Numbered from the stretch's first letter, positions 41,588 through 50,665 are shown. The stretch: DNA of 64,000 bases from Clostridium_AD sp050717545 (GCF_050717545.1 NZ_JBOITN010000028.1:62001-126000), one strand, 5' to 3'. The notes: a model not told the origin generated them from the sequence alone. Numbers and translations are program-made.

Positions 41588-44203
41588 TTATTTAGCATCA
41601 TACCAAGTTTCTCCAGTACTTATCTCTACCTCTAAAGGTACTAAAAGCTTAATAACATTTTCCATTTGATCCTTTACTAAATCCTCAACTTGCTTAAGTT
41701 CATCTTTATACACGTTTAATATTAGTTCATCGTGTACTTGCAAAATCAAGGTACTTTTAAGTCCCTCATCCTTTAATTTATCAAATACATTTAGCATAGC
41801 AAGTTTTATAATATCTGCTGCACTACCTTGTATAGGTGTGTTCATCGCAAGTCTTACCCCAAACGCCTTCACCATTTTATTTGTTGATACTATTTCAGGG
41901 ATAAATCTACGCCTATTCAATATTGTAGTCACGCTACTGTTTTCCTCAGCTTGAGTTACTATATCTTTCATGTATTTTTTAACATTCGGATACCTTTCAA
42001 AATAGGTCTCTATATATGTTTTAGCTTCTTTCCTAGATATATTTAAATCCTTTGCCAAACTAAATTCTCCAATACCATATACTATTCCAAAGTTTACAGC
42101 TTTAGCATTACTTCTCATCTGCTTTGTAACCTCATCTATAGGAACGTTAAACACCTCAGATGCTGTTTTAGTATGAATATCACTATGCTCTATAAAAGCT
42201 TCAATTAAATTGTCATCCTTAGCTATATGAGCTAGTACTCTAAGTTCTATTTGTGAATAATCTGCAGACAAAATAACGCACTGATCATTATGTGGGATAA
42301 ATACATGTCTTATAGCTCTGCCCATTTCATTTCTTATGGGTATATTTTGCAAATTAGGTTCTGTACTTGAGAGTCTTCCCGTTGTGGTGACTGTTTGTGT
42401 AAAGTTTGAATGTATTCTACAATCTGTATCAATAACCGCTTGTAGACCCTCAATATACGTAGAAAAAATCTTTGTGAGTCCTCTATACCTAGTAATTTCT
42501 GTGATAATGGGATGTTTATCTACTAGTGCCTCTAAAACTTCAGCATTAGTTGAATATCCTGTCTTTGTCTTCTTTATTACAGGTAAATCTAACTTTTCAA
42601 ATAATATTTTCCCTAATTGCTTTGGAGATTTTATATTAAATTCTTCTCCAGCTAAATCAAAAATAGTGCTTTCCATTTCTTTTATATCGACTGCAAATTT
42701 AACGCCAAGTTCTGCTAGTTTATCTTTGTCAATTGTGAACCCTTCAGCCTCCATATATGAAATAGCTTCTGTTAAAGGCTGTTCAACCTTGTATAAAAGT
42801 TCTTCCATTTCATACTCTTTAATTTTCCCCTCTAATATCTCATAAAGTCTTTTTAGTAATGCTACTTTATTAATTTCTTTTTCAAATCCCTCTCCCTTAA
42901 TACTAATTCTAAGATTAGTATCAATAAGAGTTTCTAGGCTATACTCTTTTTTAGCAGAGTCCAGCAAATAAGCTGCGAGCTCCGTATCAAATTGCATTCC
43001 ATGCAATTTAATTCCCTTTTTATTAAGAGCAGTATAAGCACTTTTTACGTTATGAGTCACTTTTTTAATATCAGTGCTCTCAAATATTGCTTTTAAATTA
43101 TTTATAGTTTTTTCTTCATTTTCTTCAAATAATTCATTAACCTTTACAATATAGTTTTTTTCCTTGTAATTAATATATATGTTATCTACACACATTTTAG
43201 AAAACACATTGGCAAAAGATATATCAAAAATTATATAAATAGTGTCCTTAATATCGCGAGTTATGGCCTCGAGGCCCTCTAACTTATCTATTACTTCAAA
43301 ATCCGCAGAAAACACCTCCTCTGTGGAATTTTCATCATCTGCTATTTTATCTATCAAAGATTTAAATTGTAATCTATAAAACAAATCTTTTACAGCTCGC
43401 ACATCGTAATTTTCTTTTGATTTAATTGACTCTAAATCTATTTCCATAGGAACACATGTAATAATAGTAGCTAATTTTTTACTAAAAATAGCCTGTTCAC
43501 TGTAAGTTGTTAAATTCTCCACAAGTTTTTTGCCCTTAATTTTATTAATATTCATAAGAACATTTTCTATACTCTTATATTCTTTAATAAGCTTATAAGC
43601 AGTTTTTTCACCCACTCCTGGTACCCCTGGAATATTGTCTGAAGCATCTCCCATTAATCCTTTTACATCAATAAATTCTGAAGGAGTTACTCCAAATTCA
43701 TCTATCATTCGTTTTCTATCATATATTTCTTTCTCAGACATTCCTTTTTTATTTATTACAACTTTAACATTATCTGTAGCAAGCTGAAGCGCATCTCGAT
43801 CTCCTGTTACTATATAAACCTCAAGGCCTTCTTTTTCTGCAATTACAGATAATGTACCTATTAAATCATCTGCCTCGTAACCATCTAATTCAAAAATATC
43901 TATAGCCATTTTCTCTAAAAGTTCCCTAACTAGAGCGAACTGTCCTTGCAATTCATCAGGCATTTTTTTCCTGCCTGCCTTATATTCTGTGTATTCCTCA
44001 TGACGAAATGTAGGTGCTCGCCTATCAAATGTTGTAACAATATAGTCTGGCTCAAATTCCTCTTTCATCTTTAAAAGCATAGATGTAAACCCATAAACTG
44101 CATTAGTATATATTCCATCCGAATTTGTTAAAGCTGGTAATGCATAAAAGGCTCTATACATAAGACTATGACCATCTAAAATTAAAAGTCTTTCTTTAGA
44201 CAT
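41588..44203 (-). CDS. polA: DNA polymerase I
   Basis: 871 residues: 5'-3' exonuclease/flap domain (1-290, TFDRRAPTFRHEEYTEYKAGR, GYEADDLIGT, DASDNIPGVPGVGEKTA), a 3'-5' exonuclease-like domain (about 310-470) in which the DxE metal motif is not present (IIFDISFANV), and the polymerase domain with SADYSQIELRVLAHI (motif A), RSNAKAVNFGIVYG (motif B) and QVHDELI (motif C). Hence repair and primer removal without proofreading, as in many Firmicutes. Confidence 0.97.
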   Translation of the reverse strand: MSKERLLILDGHSLMYRAFYALPALTNSDGIYTNAVYGFTSMLLKMKEEFEPDYIVTTFDRRAPTFRHEEYTEYKAGRKKMPDELQGQFALVRELLEKMAIDIFELDGYEADDLIGTLSVIAEKEGLEVYIVTGDRDALQLATDNVKVVINKKGMSEKEIYDRKRMIDEFGVTPSEFIDVKGLMGDASDNIPGVPGVGEKTAYKLIKEYKSIENVLMNINKIKGKKLVENLTTYSEQAIFSKKLATIITCVPMEIDLESIKSKENYDVRAVKDLFYRLQFKSLIDKIADDENSTEEVFSADFEVIDKLEGLEAITRDIKDTIYIIFDISFANVFSKMCVDNIYINYKEKNYIVKVNELFEENEEKTINNLKAIFESTDIKKVTHNVKSAYTALNKKGIKLHGMQFDTELAAYLLDSAKKEYSLETLIDTNLRISIKGEGFEKEINKVALLKRLYEILEGKIKEYEMEELLYKVEQPLTEAISYMEAEGFTIDKDKLAELGVKFAVDIKEMESTIFDLAGEEFNIKSPKQLGKILFEKLDLPVIKKTKTGYSTNAEVLEALVDKHPIITEITRYRGLTKIFSTYIEGLQAVIDTDCRIHSNFTQTVTTTGRLSSTEPNLQNIPIRNEMGRAIRHVFIPHNDQCVILSADYSQIELRVLAHIAKDDNLIEAFIEHSDIHTKTASEVFNVPIDEVTKQMRSNAKAVNFGIVYGIGEFSLAKDLNISRKEAKTYIETYFERYPNVKKYMKDIVTQAEENSSVTTILNRRRFIPEIVSTNKMVKAFGVRLAMNTPIQGSAADIIKLAMLNVFDKLKDEGLKSTLILQVHDELILNVYKDELKQVEDLVKDQMENVIKLLVPLEVEISTGETWYDAK

Positions 44204-44558
44204 TGTAAATCCCTTCTTTCTGCTATGTTTATAATTTTATATTTAACGTTATGTTCTATTTTATAATATACTGGGTAATTAAAAATATCAACTTCCGTGT
44301 TACTTACATGTTGCCTTTTATTCTAACTTTTATGCCAGTCTAGGCTCTTTTATGAGACTTTCCCCATTTAAAAATTTTAGCATATTATATCCTTAATTTC
44401 TAGTAAAATTTACCCTTATTTTCATTTAAAAATGATTCTACTATATTATGCCCATATTACGACCTAAAAACTAACAAACCTTTTAAATAATTTTACAAGT
44501 AAAAAAGAACCATAAAATCTTAAAATATACACATTTATAATAAATATATATATTTCTA

Positions 44559-44587
44559 TTGCATTAATTATAAATATATGGTAAAAT
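44559..44587 (+). promoter_or_regulatory. Promoter of tRNA-Leu(CAA)
   Basis: TTGCAT (44559-44564), 17-bp spacer, TAAAAT (44582-44587), 16 bp before the tRNA. The rest of the 400-bp polA-tRNA gap (44204-44558) shows no supported gene. Confidence 0.6.
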
Positions 44588-44603
44588 ATTTTTTGTCAGG
44601 CAT

Positions 44604-44690
44604 GCCGAAGTGGTGGAACTGGCAGACGCGCTGGACTCAAAATCCAGAGGTAGCAATACCGTGCGGGTTCGATTCCCGCCTTCGGCACCA
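44604..44690 (+). tRNA. tRNA-Leu, anticodon CAA
   Basis: Class II tRNA: acceptor GCCGAAG/CTTCGGC, anticodon stem CTGGA/TCCAG with loop CTCAAAA (CAA, reads UUG), long variable arm, T loop GTTCGATTC and encoded CCA. Own promoter and terminator. Confidence 0.97.
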
Positions 44691-44702
44691 TATAGTTTAA
44701 AG

Positions 44703-44748
44703 AAAGACTGTATCACTTAGTTTAACAGCTATGTGATACAGTCTTTTT
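44703..44748 (+). terminator. Terminator of tRNA-Leu(CAA)
   Basis: AAAGACTGTATCAC and GTGATACAGTCTTTTT: 14-bp stem, 16-nt loop, T tract. Confidence 0.85.
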
Positions 44749-44779
44749 TATTGTTTTGGTACTATAATTGGTACTACTA

Positions 44780-44797
44780 GATTAAATCATCTCCGGC
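44780..44797 (+). repeat. Dispersed repeat, partial copy 5
   Basis: GATTAAATCATCTCC matches the first 15 bases of the copy at 16590, then sequence diverges (GGCATG). Confidence 0.5.
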
Positions 44798-44832
44798 ATG
44801 TTTACTATTTCAAAAAATATATAAATAAAAAA

Positions 44833-44860
44833 CAAGACATTAATTTTCAACAATGCCTTG
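44833..44860 (-). terminator. Terminator of a short minus-strand unit
   Basis: CAAGGCATT/AATGTCTTG with one mismatch, followed on the minus strand by TTTTTTATTT; about 110 bp after the mini-ORF 44969-45052. A second hairpin, AGTTTGTCAT/ATGACAAACT, sits at 44898-44927. Confidence 0.5.
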
Positions 44861-44968
44861 TATCGATATTATTGTAATGATTGTAGCCCTTTAGTCAAGT
44901 TTGTCATGTAATACTATATGACAAACTCGCTAATATTAAAATTCAGGATTTAAGTTCTAAAATATAAA

Positions 44969-45052
44969 CTATTTACCTAATTTTTCAAGGGTTCTAACAT
45001 AGTATCTATTTATACCCTTGCCTGATATTTCTTCTTTTATTATTTCATTCAT
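44969..45052 (-). CDS. Possible mini-protein (27 aa)
   Basis: ATG 45050-45052 is preceded by GAAGAGGTGAGAAT. The product (MNEIIKEEISGKGINRYYVR…) is helical and charged. Support comes from the ribosome site and two downstream hairpins, one a terminator. No family recognised; could be spurious. Confidence 0.35.
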   Translation of the reverse strand: MNEIIKEEISGKGINRYYVRTLEKLGK

Positions 45053-45259
45053 ATTCTCACCTCTTCAACAAATATTCTTCACTTATTTTAAGATGCAGTA
45101 TATGTGTTAAAGCAATTATACGTTATTTTAAATTTTTTTCAACTATCTATTTTACTAGTATAGTTAAATCGTAAATGTTGGCTCTACGCCAAATACAAAA
45201 AAATAAAATATCCATCTTTAATTATTTGTAAGATTATAAATTAATTTCTACAAAAACCC

Positions 45260-45287
45260 TAAAGATTTGACCTTTTAGTTTCGATAA
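45260..45287 (+). promoter_or_regulatory. Candidate sigma-D (flagellar/chemotaxis) promoter of the MCP gene
   Basis: TAAA (45260-45263), 16-bp spacer, TTCGATAA (45280-45287; consensus GCCGATAA). It predicts a ~200-nt 5' UTR containing a 10-bp stem (45338-45347 with 45363-45372, TGTTATCAAT/ATTGATAACA) and no ORF. No c-di-GMP riboswitch consensus was seen. Confidence 0.45.
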
Positions 45288-45496
45288 TATAAATGAAACA
45301 GTTTAAGAATGAGAGGAGCTGTATTAATTTAAGTTATTGTTATCAATTAATCGGATAGAAGCATTGATAACAGGTTACTGATTACTAAATTAGCAATAGG
45401 TCCAATGCTCATACCCAAATATAATATAATCTATTTCGCTTTTTACATAATTGTTAAAGTTATAATTTGTTTTTAAAAAATTATGGGGGGATTAAT

Positions 45497-47275
45497 ATGA
45501 AAAAAATCAGTACAAAGATAATATTAATGACTGTATCTATAGTAATTTTAACAGCAGCAATTATAGGTACCTACGTAATAATACAAAATAACAATACCAA
45601 TAAAGCTATGGTGTCAAGTTTAGATAAAACACTGAGGGATAACTTTGATTCCCAAATTAAGTATCAAGTTCAAAATGCAATTTCAATGCTCGAGGGCATA
45701 AATAAAAGAGTTACTAACAAAGAGATCACCATTGATCAAGCTAAAAAACTTGGAGCAAATCAATTAAGAGGATTAAGCTTTGGTACTGATGGATATTTTT
45801 GGGCAGATACTGAAGATGGTATAAATGTTGTTTTAAATGGTACTAGTACAGAAGGAACAAATAGATACAATACTAAAGATGTAAAGGGTAAATTTCTCAT
45901 AAAAGATATTATCTCAAATGGCATGAAAGATGGCGGAGGATTTACTGATTTCTGGTATCCTAAAAAAGGTGAAACTATTGCACTCCCTAAAAGGGGTTAT
46001 AGTTTAGAATTTAAACCTTTCAAGTGGATTGTTGGTACAGGAAATTATACTAATGATATTGATAATGTTGTAAATGCAAAACAAAACGACCTTAATGATC
46101 AATTTATAAAAAGCTTAATTTTACTTCTAGGCATTATCATATTTCTAGTAGTTATTTCTTCAGCTTTTGCATGGTATTTTAGTAGAAAGATAACAAAACC
46201 CATTTTACTTATTACAAAACTTTTAGATAAAATGGCAAATCTTGATTTAGTTATCGATAAAGAATTATCTGAACAAATTAATTCATATAAAGACGAAACT
46301 GGCCAGATAGGAAAATCTGTAACTAACTTAAGAGAAGACCTTAGAAATATTATTACACTTATTAAAAACAACTCAAATGAGATATTAACTTTTACAGACC
46401 AGTTGTCTCAATCTACAGGAGAGACTGTTATTTCAATTGAAGCTGTTACACAAACTGTAGAAGAATTAGCTAAAGGTTCTGTAACACAAGCAAGTGATTC
46501 TCAAGAAATAGCAGAAAATCTATCTAGCCTCGCAAATGAAATAGATATCTCAGTAGAAAGCTCTTCGCAGGTAAAAAAGTTTTCTAAAGAGGTAAAATTA
46601 GTGAATCAAAGTAGTGAGGCTACTTTTAAAGTTTTAAAAAATAAACTTGAAAAGAATAATGCAGCATCGCAGGAAGTCTCAAGGAATATTGGTACTCTTT
46701 CAACAAAATCAAGTTCAATTGGTAAAATTGTAAGTTCTATTCAAGCAATAGCAGCACAGACTAACCTTTTGGCATTAAATGCAGCTATAGAAGCAGCCAG
46801 GGCTGGAGAGTCTGGAAGAGGATTTGCAGTAGTTGCAGACGAAGTAAGAAAACTTGCTGAACAAACTGCTATTTCAGCTCAGGAAATAGGTAAGGTAATT
46901 GATGAAATTCAAAATGAGATAGATAGCGCAACAAGTAACATGAATATCGGAAATCAAATAGTCAAAGAGGTAGAAGAAGCTTTAAAGGAAACAGATCAAT
47001 CGTTTAAGATTATTGAAACCTCTATTGATAATACATTAGTAAAGATCAGCGAACTAACTGAGAATATTTCAAAAGTAGATGGGGATAAGAATAAAATTGT
47101 TATTTCGTTTGAATCTATTTCAGCAGTATCACAAGAAGCCGCTGCTGCTACGCAAGAGGTTTCAGCATCTATGGATGAACAACTTGAAAGTATGAAGGGT
47201 GTATCCACTTCTAGTGAAGAACTTAAGGATATATCATATGGGCTTGAAGCATTGGTAAACAAATTTAAAATGTAA
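45497..47275 (+). CDS. Methyl-accepting chemotaxis protein with Cache sensor
   Basis: 592 residues: N-terminal span (about 8-28), an extracellular single-Cache domain (about 40-190, GLSFGTDGYFWADTEDGINVVLNGTS … FDFWYPKKGE … KPFKWIVGTGNY), second span (about 203-225), HAMP, and the long signalling coiled coil with hairpin tip EAARAGESGRGFAVVADEVRKLAEQT. This Cache type commonly binds small organic acids. ATG 45497 follows GGGGGGATTAAT; an upstream in-frame ATG (45467) lacks a site. Freestanding gene, near fliB. Confidence 0.95.
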   Translation: MKKISTKIILMTVSIVILTAAIIGTYVIIQNNNTNKAMVSSLDKTLRDNFDSQIKYQVQNAISMLEGINKRVTNKEITIDQAKKLGANQLRGLSFGTDGYFWADTEDGINVVLNGTSTEGTNRYNTKDVKGKFLIKDIISNGMKDGGGFTDFWYPKKGETIALPKRGYSLEFKPFKWIVGTGNYTNDIDNVVNAKQNDLNDQFIKSLILLLGIIIFLVVISSAFAWYFSRKITKPILLITKLLDKMANLDLVIDKELSEQINSYKDETGQIGKSVTNLREDLRNIITLIKNNSNEILTFTDQLSQSTGETVISIEAVTQTVEELAKGSVTQASDSQEIAENLSSLANEIDISVESSSQVKKFSKEVKLVNQSSEATFKVLKNKLEKNNAASQEVSRNIGTLSTKSSSIGKIVSSIQAIAAQTNLLALNAAIEAARAGESGRGFAVVADEVRKLAEQTAISAQEIGKVIDEIQNEIDSATSNMNIGNQIVKEVEEALKETDQSFKIIETSIDNTLVKISELTENISKVDGDKNKIVISFESISAVSQEAAAATQEVSASMDEQLESMKGVSTSSEELKDISYGLEALVNKFKM

Positions 47276-47309
47276 CTTGTAAGAACCTTATTAAAGCAAT
47301 TAGAGCAAT

Positions 47310-47363
47310 AAAATAAGTCTACACTCCTTTTATATTAATTAAGGAAATGTAGACTTATTTTTT
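47310..47363. terminator. Terminator after the MCP gene
   Basis: AAATAAGTCTACA and TGTAGACTTATTT with flanking A/T tracts; can also serve the convergent mini-ORF at 47372. Confidence 0.8.
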
Positions 47364-47371
47364 CTGGCCTG

Positions 47372-47455
47372 TCATAAACTTTTGATAGCCACAAATGCTA
47401 CCAATACCAATGCTAGAGTTCCCTGAACCAATTTTACTTTTTTCCTTAATTTCAT
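47372..47455 (-). CDS. Possible small single-span membrane peptide (27 aa)
   Basis: ATG 47453-47455 after ACGGAGGAAAAAA. The product is MKLRKKVKLVQG followed by a hydrophobic stretch TLALVLVAFVAI and KSL: a basic head and one membrane helix. Resembles small membrane regulators or type I toxin peptides in layout only. Shares the terminator at 47310-47363. Confidence 0.4.
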   Translation of the reverse strand: MKLRKKVKLVQGTLALVLVAFVAIKSL

Positions 47456-47655
47456 TTTTTTCCTCCGTTTAAATTTATAAATACTACCTTTAATTAATAA
47501 TTTTAAAAGTATTTCTATTATATTATCTATCTTTAATAAAATAACTTTAGCTTTTTTGATGAAACTTGTCAGTTTTTATTATATGTTAAAAGTATAAAAA
47601 AATAGATCCTATATTAATAGACTTTTTTAGTTTCTATCATATATGATCATACCTG

Positions 47656-47865
47656 CTAATTTATACTTAAATAATACCGTAAAATAAGCTTGTCCAATTC
47701 TTGACTTAAAGAAATTACTTCACTATCGATAAGACTTTCTGTAACTTCTATTAATTTTTCTAATTTATTTCTAAGTAATTCAATTTGTGTACTCAACAAA
47801 GGTGCAATACTGCTCTTAGTGTTCCTTACAAATATAACCTCAATTGGTTTTACTACAATTTTCAT
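47656..47865 (-). CDS. Spo0E-like aspartyl-phosphate phosphatase (69 aa)
   Basis: 69 residues: helix LSTQIELLRNKLEKLIEV, loop, then SLSQELDKLILRY, which holds the SxELD motif of the Spo0E family. These small two-helix proteins dephosphorylate Spo0A~P and restrain sporulation. ATG 47865 follows GGAGGGGTAGT. A second family member lies at 57535. Single gene. Confidence 0.82.
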   Translation of the reverse strand: MKIVVKPIEVIFVRNTKSSIAPLLSTQIELLRNKLEKLIEVTESLIDSEVISLSQELDKLILRYYLSIN

Positions 47866-47980
47866 ACTACCCCTCCAAAACATATGTTCGTATCTACATT
47901 ATACATCATTTTACTCAAATTGGAAGGGTTAATTTTATATTTCAATAATAAATATATTATACACAGAAAAATATTCCTAT

Positions 47981-48046
47981 TAAAATTAAACTTAATACAC
48001 CGGTAATGATAATTCATCTGACAAACTTAATATACTATAGTAAACT
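47981..48046 (+). promoter_or_regulatory. fliB upstream promoter region
   Basis: Two overlapping possibilities: sigma-D-like TAAA (47981) with a 14-bp spacer and ACCGGTAA (47999-48006), and sigma-A-like CTGACA (48018-48023), 17 bp, TAAACT (48041-48046). The first suits a flagellar gene; neither is perfect. Confidence 0.35.
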
Positions 48047-48096
48047 GTATATGGAGCGAAAAACTTGAAGTAATTCATATGTAAAGGAAGTATACA

Positions 48097-49320
48097 ATGG
48101 GGAAAATTATAAAAATGAAATATCCAGGATATCTTAAAGAATTTAAATGTATAGGTGGAACTTGCACTGACAGCTGTTGCATTGGATGGGATATCGATAT
48201 TGATAAGACTACATTTAGACAGTATTATAAAGTTCAGGACAAAGAAATGAAGCGTATGTTTCAAAAAAACGTCCATAATAATGAAGATTACCTAAGTGCC
48301 GATGTAGATTACGGAAAAGTAAAATTAAAGAAAGGAACGAGAAGATGTCCTTTTTTAGATGAAGAAAATTATTGTATAATTTATTCTAAGCTGGGAGAAG
48401 AATATCTATCAAATGTTTGCACATCTTTTCCTAGAATAACAAATAAAATAGATGGATGGTATGAAATATCCCTAGACGTTGCTTGTCCTGAAGCTGCACG
48501 AATTCTTTTGTTAAAAGAAGAAGGAATAGAATTTAAAGAAAGTGTTGAACCTTTAGGAAAACATATAATATCAAGTGATATCGATACTAAATCTAAAAAA
48601 TATAGTAATTCACCTGTAAAATATTTTAAAGAAATTAGAGATTTAAGTATTAAAATAATACAAAACAGAAAATTCGATTTAAATCAAAGACTTTATATAT
48701 TAGGTGATTTTTTAAAAATATTAGAAAAAGAACTTAAAAATAAGAATAATAATATCCCTAAATTTATTAAGGAATATAACATGAATTCGTTTAGTCATTC
48801 TTATAAAAAGAATAAATTAGATTATATTTCTCAAATAGATTTTTTCAAAATAATGATGGGTTTATTAAATGTATCTAAAGAAGTGGATAGTCCCTCTTTT
48901 AAAGAATATACTAATCAAATTATAACTGCATTCAAGTTTGATGAAGGAGAGGACCGAAATATTAATTCAGAATTATACATAAAAGCATTTGAGAATTATA
49001 CTGAAAATCCCATGAATAAATATAGCTATATTTTCGAAAATTATTTGGTGAATTTCATCTATAACAATATGTTTCCATTTTCTGAAACAGAATCTATATT
49101 TGATGGGTATATTATGCTTTTAACAAGATATTCATTTATTAGATTTTATTTAACTGGGATGTGTCTATATAATAAAAATGATAGCCGCGAAAATATAGTT
49201 GAATTTATCCAATCCTTCTCAAAGACCATAGAACATCACAAAACTTATTTAGTTAACTCTCTAGATTATATTAAAAAAAATAAATTGGATAATCTGGAAT
49301 TTGCTAAAATACTTATATAA
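48097..49320 (+). CDS. fliB: Flagellin lysine-N-methylase
   Basis: 407 residues beginning MGKIIKMKYPGYLKEFKCIGGTCTDSCCIGWDIDIDKTTF; the Cys cluster CxxxxCxxxCC, the RRCPFLDEENYC pair and LSNVCTSFPR…CPEAARILLL are the FliB signature. FliB methylates surface lysines of flagellin, probably using SAM with a metal cluster. No other flagellar genes are in the window. ATG after AAAGGAAGTATACA. Monocistronic with terminator at 49326-49361. Confidence 0.92.
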   Translation: MGKIIKMKYPGYLKEFKCIGGTCTDSCCIGWDIDIDKTTFRQYYKVQDKEMKRMFQKNVHNNEDYLSADVDYGKVKLKKGTRRCPFLDEENYCIIYSKLGEEYLSNVCTSFPRITNKIDGWYEISLDVACPEAARILLLKEEGIEFKESVEPLGKHIISSDIDTKSKKYSNSPVKYFKEIRDLSIKIIQNRKFDLNQRLYILGDFLKILEKELKNKNNNIPKFIKEYNMNSFSHSYKKNKLDYISQIDFFKIMMGLLNVSKEVDSPSFKEYTNQIITAFKFDEGEDRNINSELYIKAFENYTENPMNKYSYIFENYLVNFIYNNMFPFSETESIFDGYIMLLTRYSFIRFYLTGMCLYNKNDSRENIVEFIQSFSKTIEHHKTYLVNSLDYIKKNKLDNLEFAKILI

Positions 49321-49325
49321 AGTAC

Positions 49326-49361
49326 AAAATCCTTAATAGATCTTAATCTACTAAGGATTTT
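49326..49361. terminator. Terminator between fliB and amidase
   Basis: AAAATCCTTA/TAAGGATTTT with internal GAT/ATC pairing; convergent genes share it. Confidence 0.8.
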
Positions 49362-49373
49362 AATTTTATATAG

Positions 49374-49886
49374 TTATACAACACTTCCTATTAAACCATT
49401 TACAATAGCATCTGCAATGTTCCCAGCATTAAATCTCTCCATATCTTCTTTAGAATCTAAAAATCCACCTTCAACAAGAATTGCAGGCATTTTTGTATTT
49501 TTTAGCACATATAAAAAGCTGCCGTTCTTTACCCCTCGATTATTATAACCTAATTTTGCAATCTCTATGGCAACTCTTTTAGCAATTGCTCTGCTCTCTT
49601 TTGATATTGCAAATACTTCCGTTCCGTGTCCTCGTCCGCCGCTAAAATGGATAGATACATAAACATCTACTTCTTCTTCATTTGCACTCATTACTCTCCT
49701 ATAAAGAGAATTAGTCAAACTAGAATCACCTCTAGGAGTACACTTAACAACCTGGTGCTTAAGTAATTTTAGCTTTTCCATAACCATCGTTCCAACTTCT
49801 CTATTTAACTCATCTTCTTTTTTAATGCCAACATATCCCATGTCTGCTGGTGGACAGTTATGACCAATATCAATTCCATATTTCAA
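49374..49886 (-). CDS. N-acetylmuramoyl-L-alanine amidase (Amidase_3), catalytic domain only
   Basis: 170 residues: DIGHNCPPADMG with the first zinc His, EDELNREV with the zinc Glu, VDVYVSIHFSGG with the second His, and AILVEGGFLDS with the catalytic Glu. Cuts the MurNAc-L-Ala bond. There is no signal peptide, membrane span or wall-binding domain, which resembles phage-type endolysin catalytic domains or cytoplasm-released lysins. No phage genes are nearby. AGGAGGGATTATTT precedes the ATG. Confidence 0.9.
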   Translation of the reverse strand: MKYGIDIGHNCPPADMGYVGIKKEDELNREVGTMVMEKLKLLKHQVVKCTPRGDSSLTNSLYRRVMSANEEEVDVYVSIHFSGGRGHGTEVFAISKESRAIAKRVAIEIAKLGYNNRGVKNGSFLYVLKNTKMPAILVEGGFLDSKEDMERFNAGNIADAIVNGLIGSVV

Positions 49887-50095
49887 AATAATCCCTCCTC
49901 TACTTTAACCATTAATTGTAAGCAGATTTTTGGCTCTTACTTTAAAATATGCAAATGTGGTGATTTTGTGTACTAAAAATTAATTATTCAACATATTTTA
50001 TTTACAAGAGCTGTCAATCATCTGCTGTGTTATTCATTGTTTGCAGAGCTACAGATTACCTGCAGATTTGCAATGTTGTTAAAGGATGTGTTTGT

Positions 50096-50596
50096 TTGAA
50101 TATTAATAAAAATAAATTTATTTTGCTTATAATGTGTATGCTTTTTTCTATAAGTCTTTTCGGTTGTAACTACAATTTAAATAAAAGTAATTTAAAGAGT
50201 AATATTTTCAATAAAAGTAAACCAACGAATTATTATTACACTCAACTATTAATGAAAGATTTATCCCTTGAAACACCTACGCAGCTTTATGCCTTATATA
50301 TGAATTTTTATAGAAAAGAAGATTTTTCAAAAGAAGATTTAACTACTGTATCACAATTTTTCAATTCATTAACTAATGAAAGTTTTATAACTAAACCGGA
50401 AGGAATTCCAGCTAAACCAATATATAAAATATTCATAACCTTTAGCGAAAACAAATATGTGGTAAATATTTATGATGAAAAATATATATCTATATCTCCT
50501 TGGGATGGTGACTTCATTATAGATTACATTGACACAAGTAAAATGTACAAAGCCTATAATCTTTATGGCCTTTGTAAATATCTTATGCCTGAATAA
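50096..50596 (+). CDS. Putative lipoprotein, clostridial (DUF4883-like)
   Basis: 166 residues with a lipoprotein signal: LNINKNKFILLIMCMLFSISLFGCNYN, lipobox LFGC. The mature part is about 140 residues, Asn/Ser/Lys-rich at first, then a compact domain with FITFSENKYVVNIYDEKYISI and Trp in SPWDGDF. Resembles a small clostridial lipoprotein family (DUF4883), no function known. TTG start at 50096 with AAAGGATG eight bases upstream. Confidence 0.7.
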   Translation: MNINKNKFILLIMCMLFSISLFGCNYNLNKSNLKSNIFNKSKPTNYYYTQLLMKDLSLETPTQLYALYMNFYRKEDFSKEDLTTVSQFFNSLTNESFITKPEGIPAKPIYKIFITFSENKYVVNIYDEKYISISPWDGDFIIDYIDTSKMYKAYNLYGLCKYLMPE

Positions 50597-50665
50597 GTTA
50601 TAATTTAGAAGTCTTAATGTATATTTAATTCCTTGTTTCCTTAAATCTCTTTGTTTAGAATTTTA

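Noticed and set aside
42336..42845. 169-residue plus-strand reading frame opposite polA
   Set aside because: Shadow of the highly conserved polA coding strand; no ribosome site or domain.
45290..45496. c-di-GMP riboswitch in the MCP leader
   Set aside because: No match to the class I or II consensus that I can recognise; only a simple stem is visible.
50014..50075. Possible sixth copy of the dispersed repeat (TGCAGAGCTACAGAT)
   Set aside because: Too degenerate; only short matches separated by unrelated bases.
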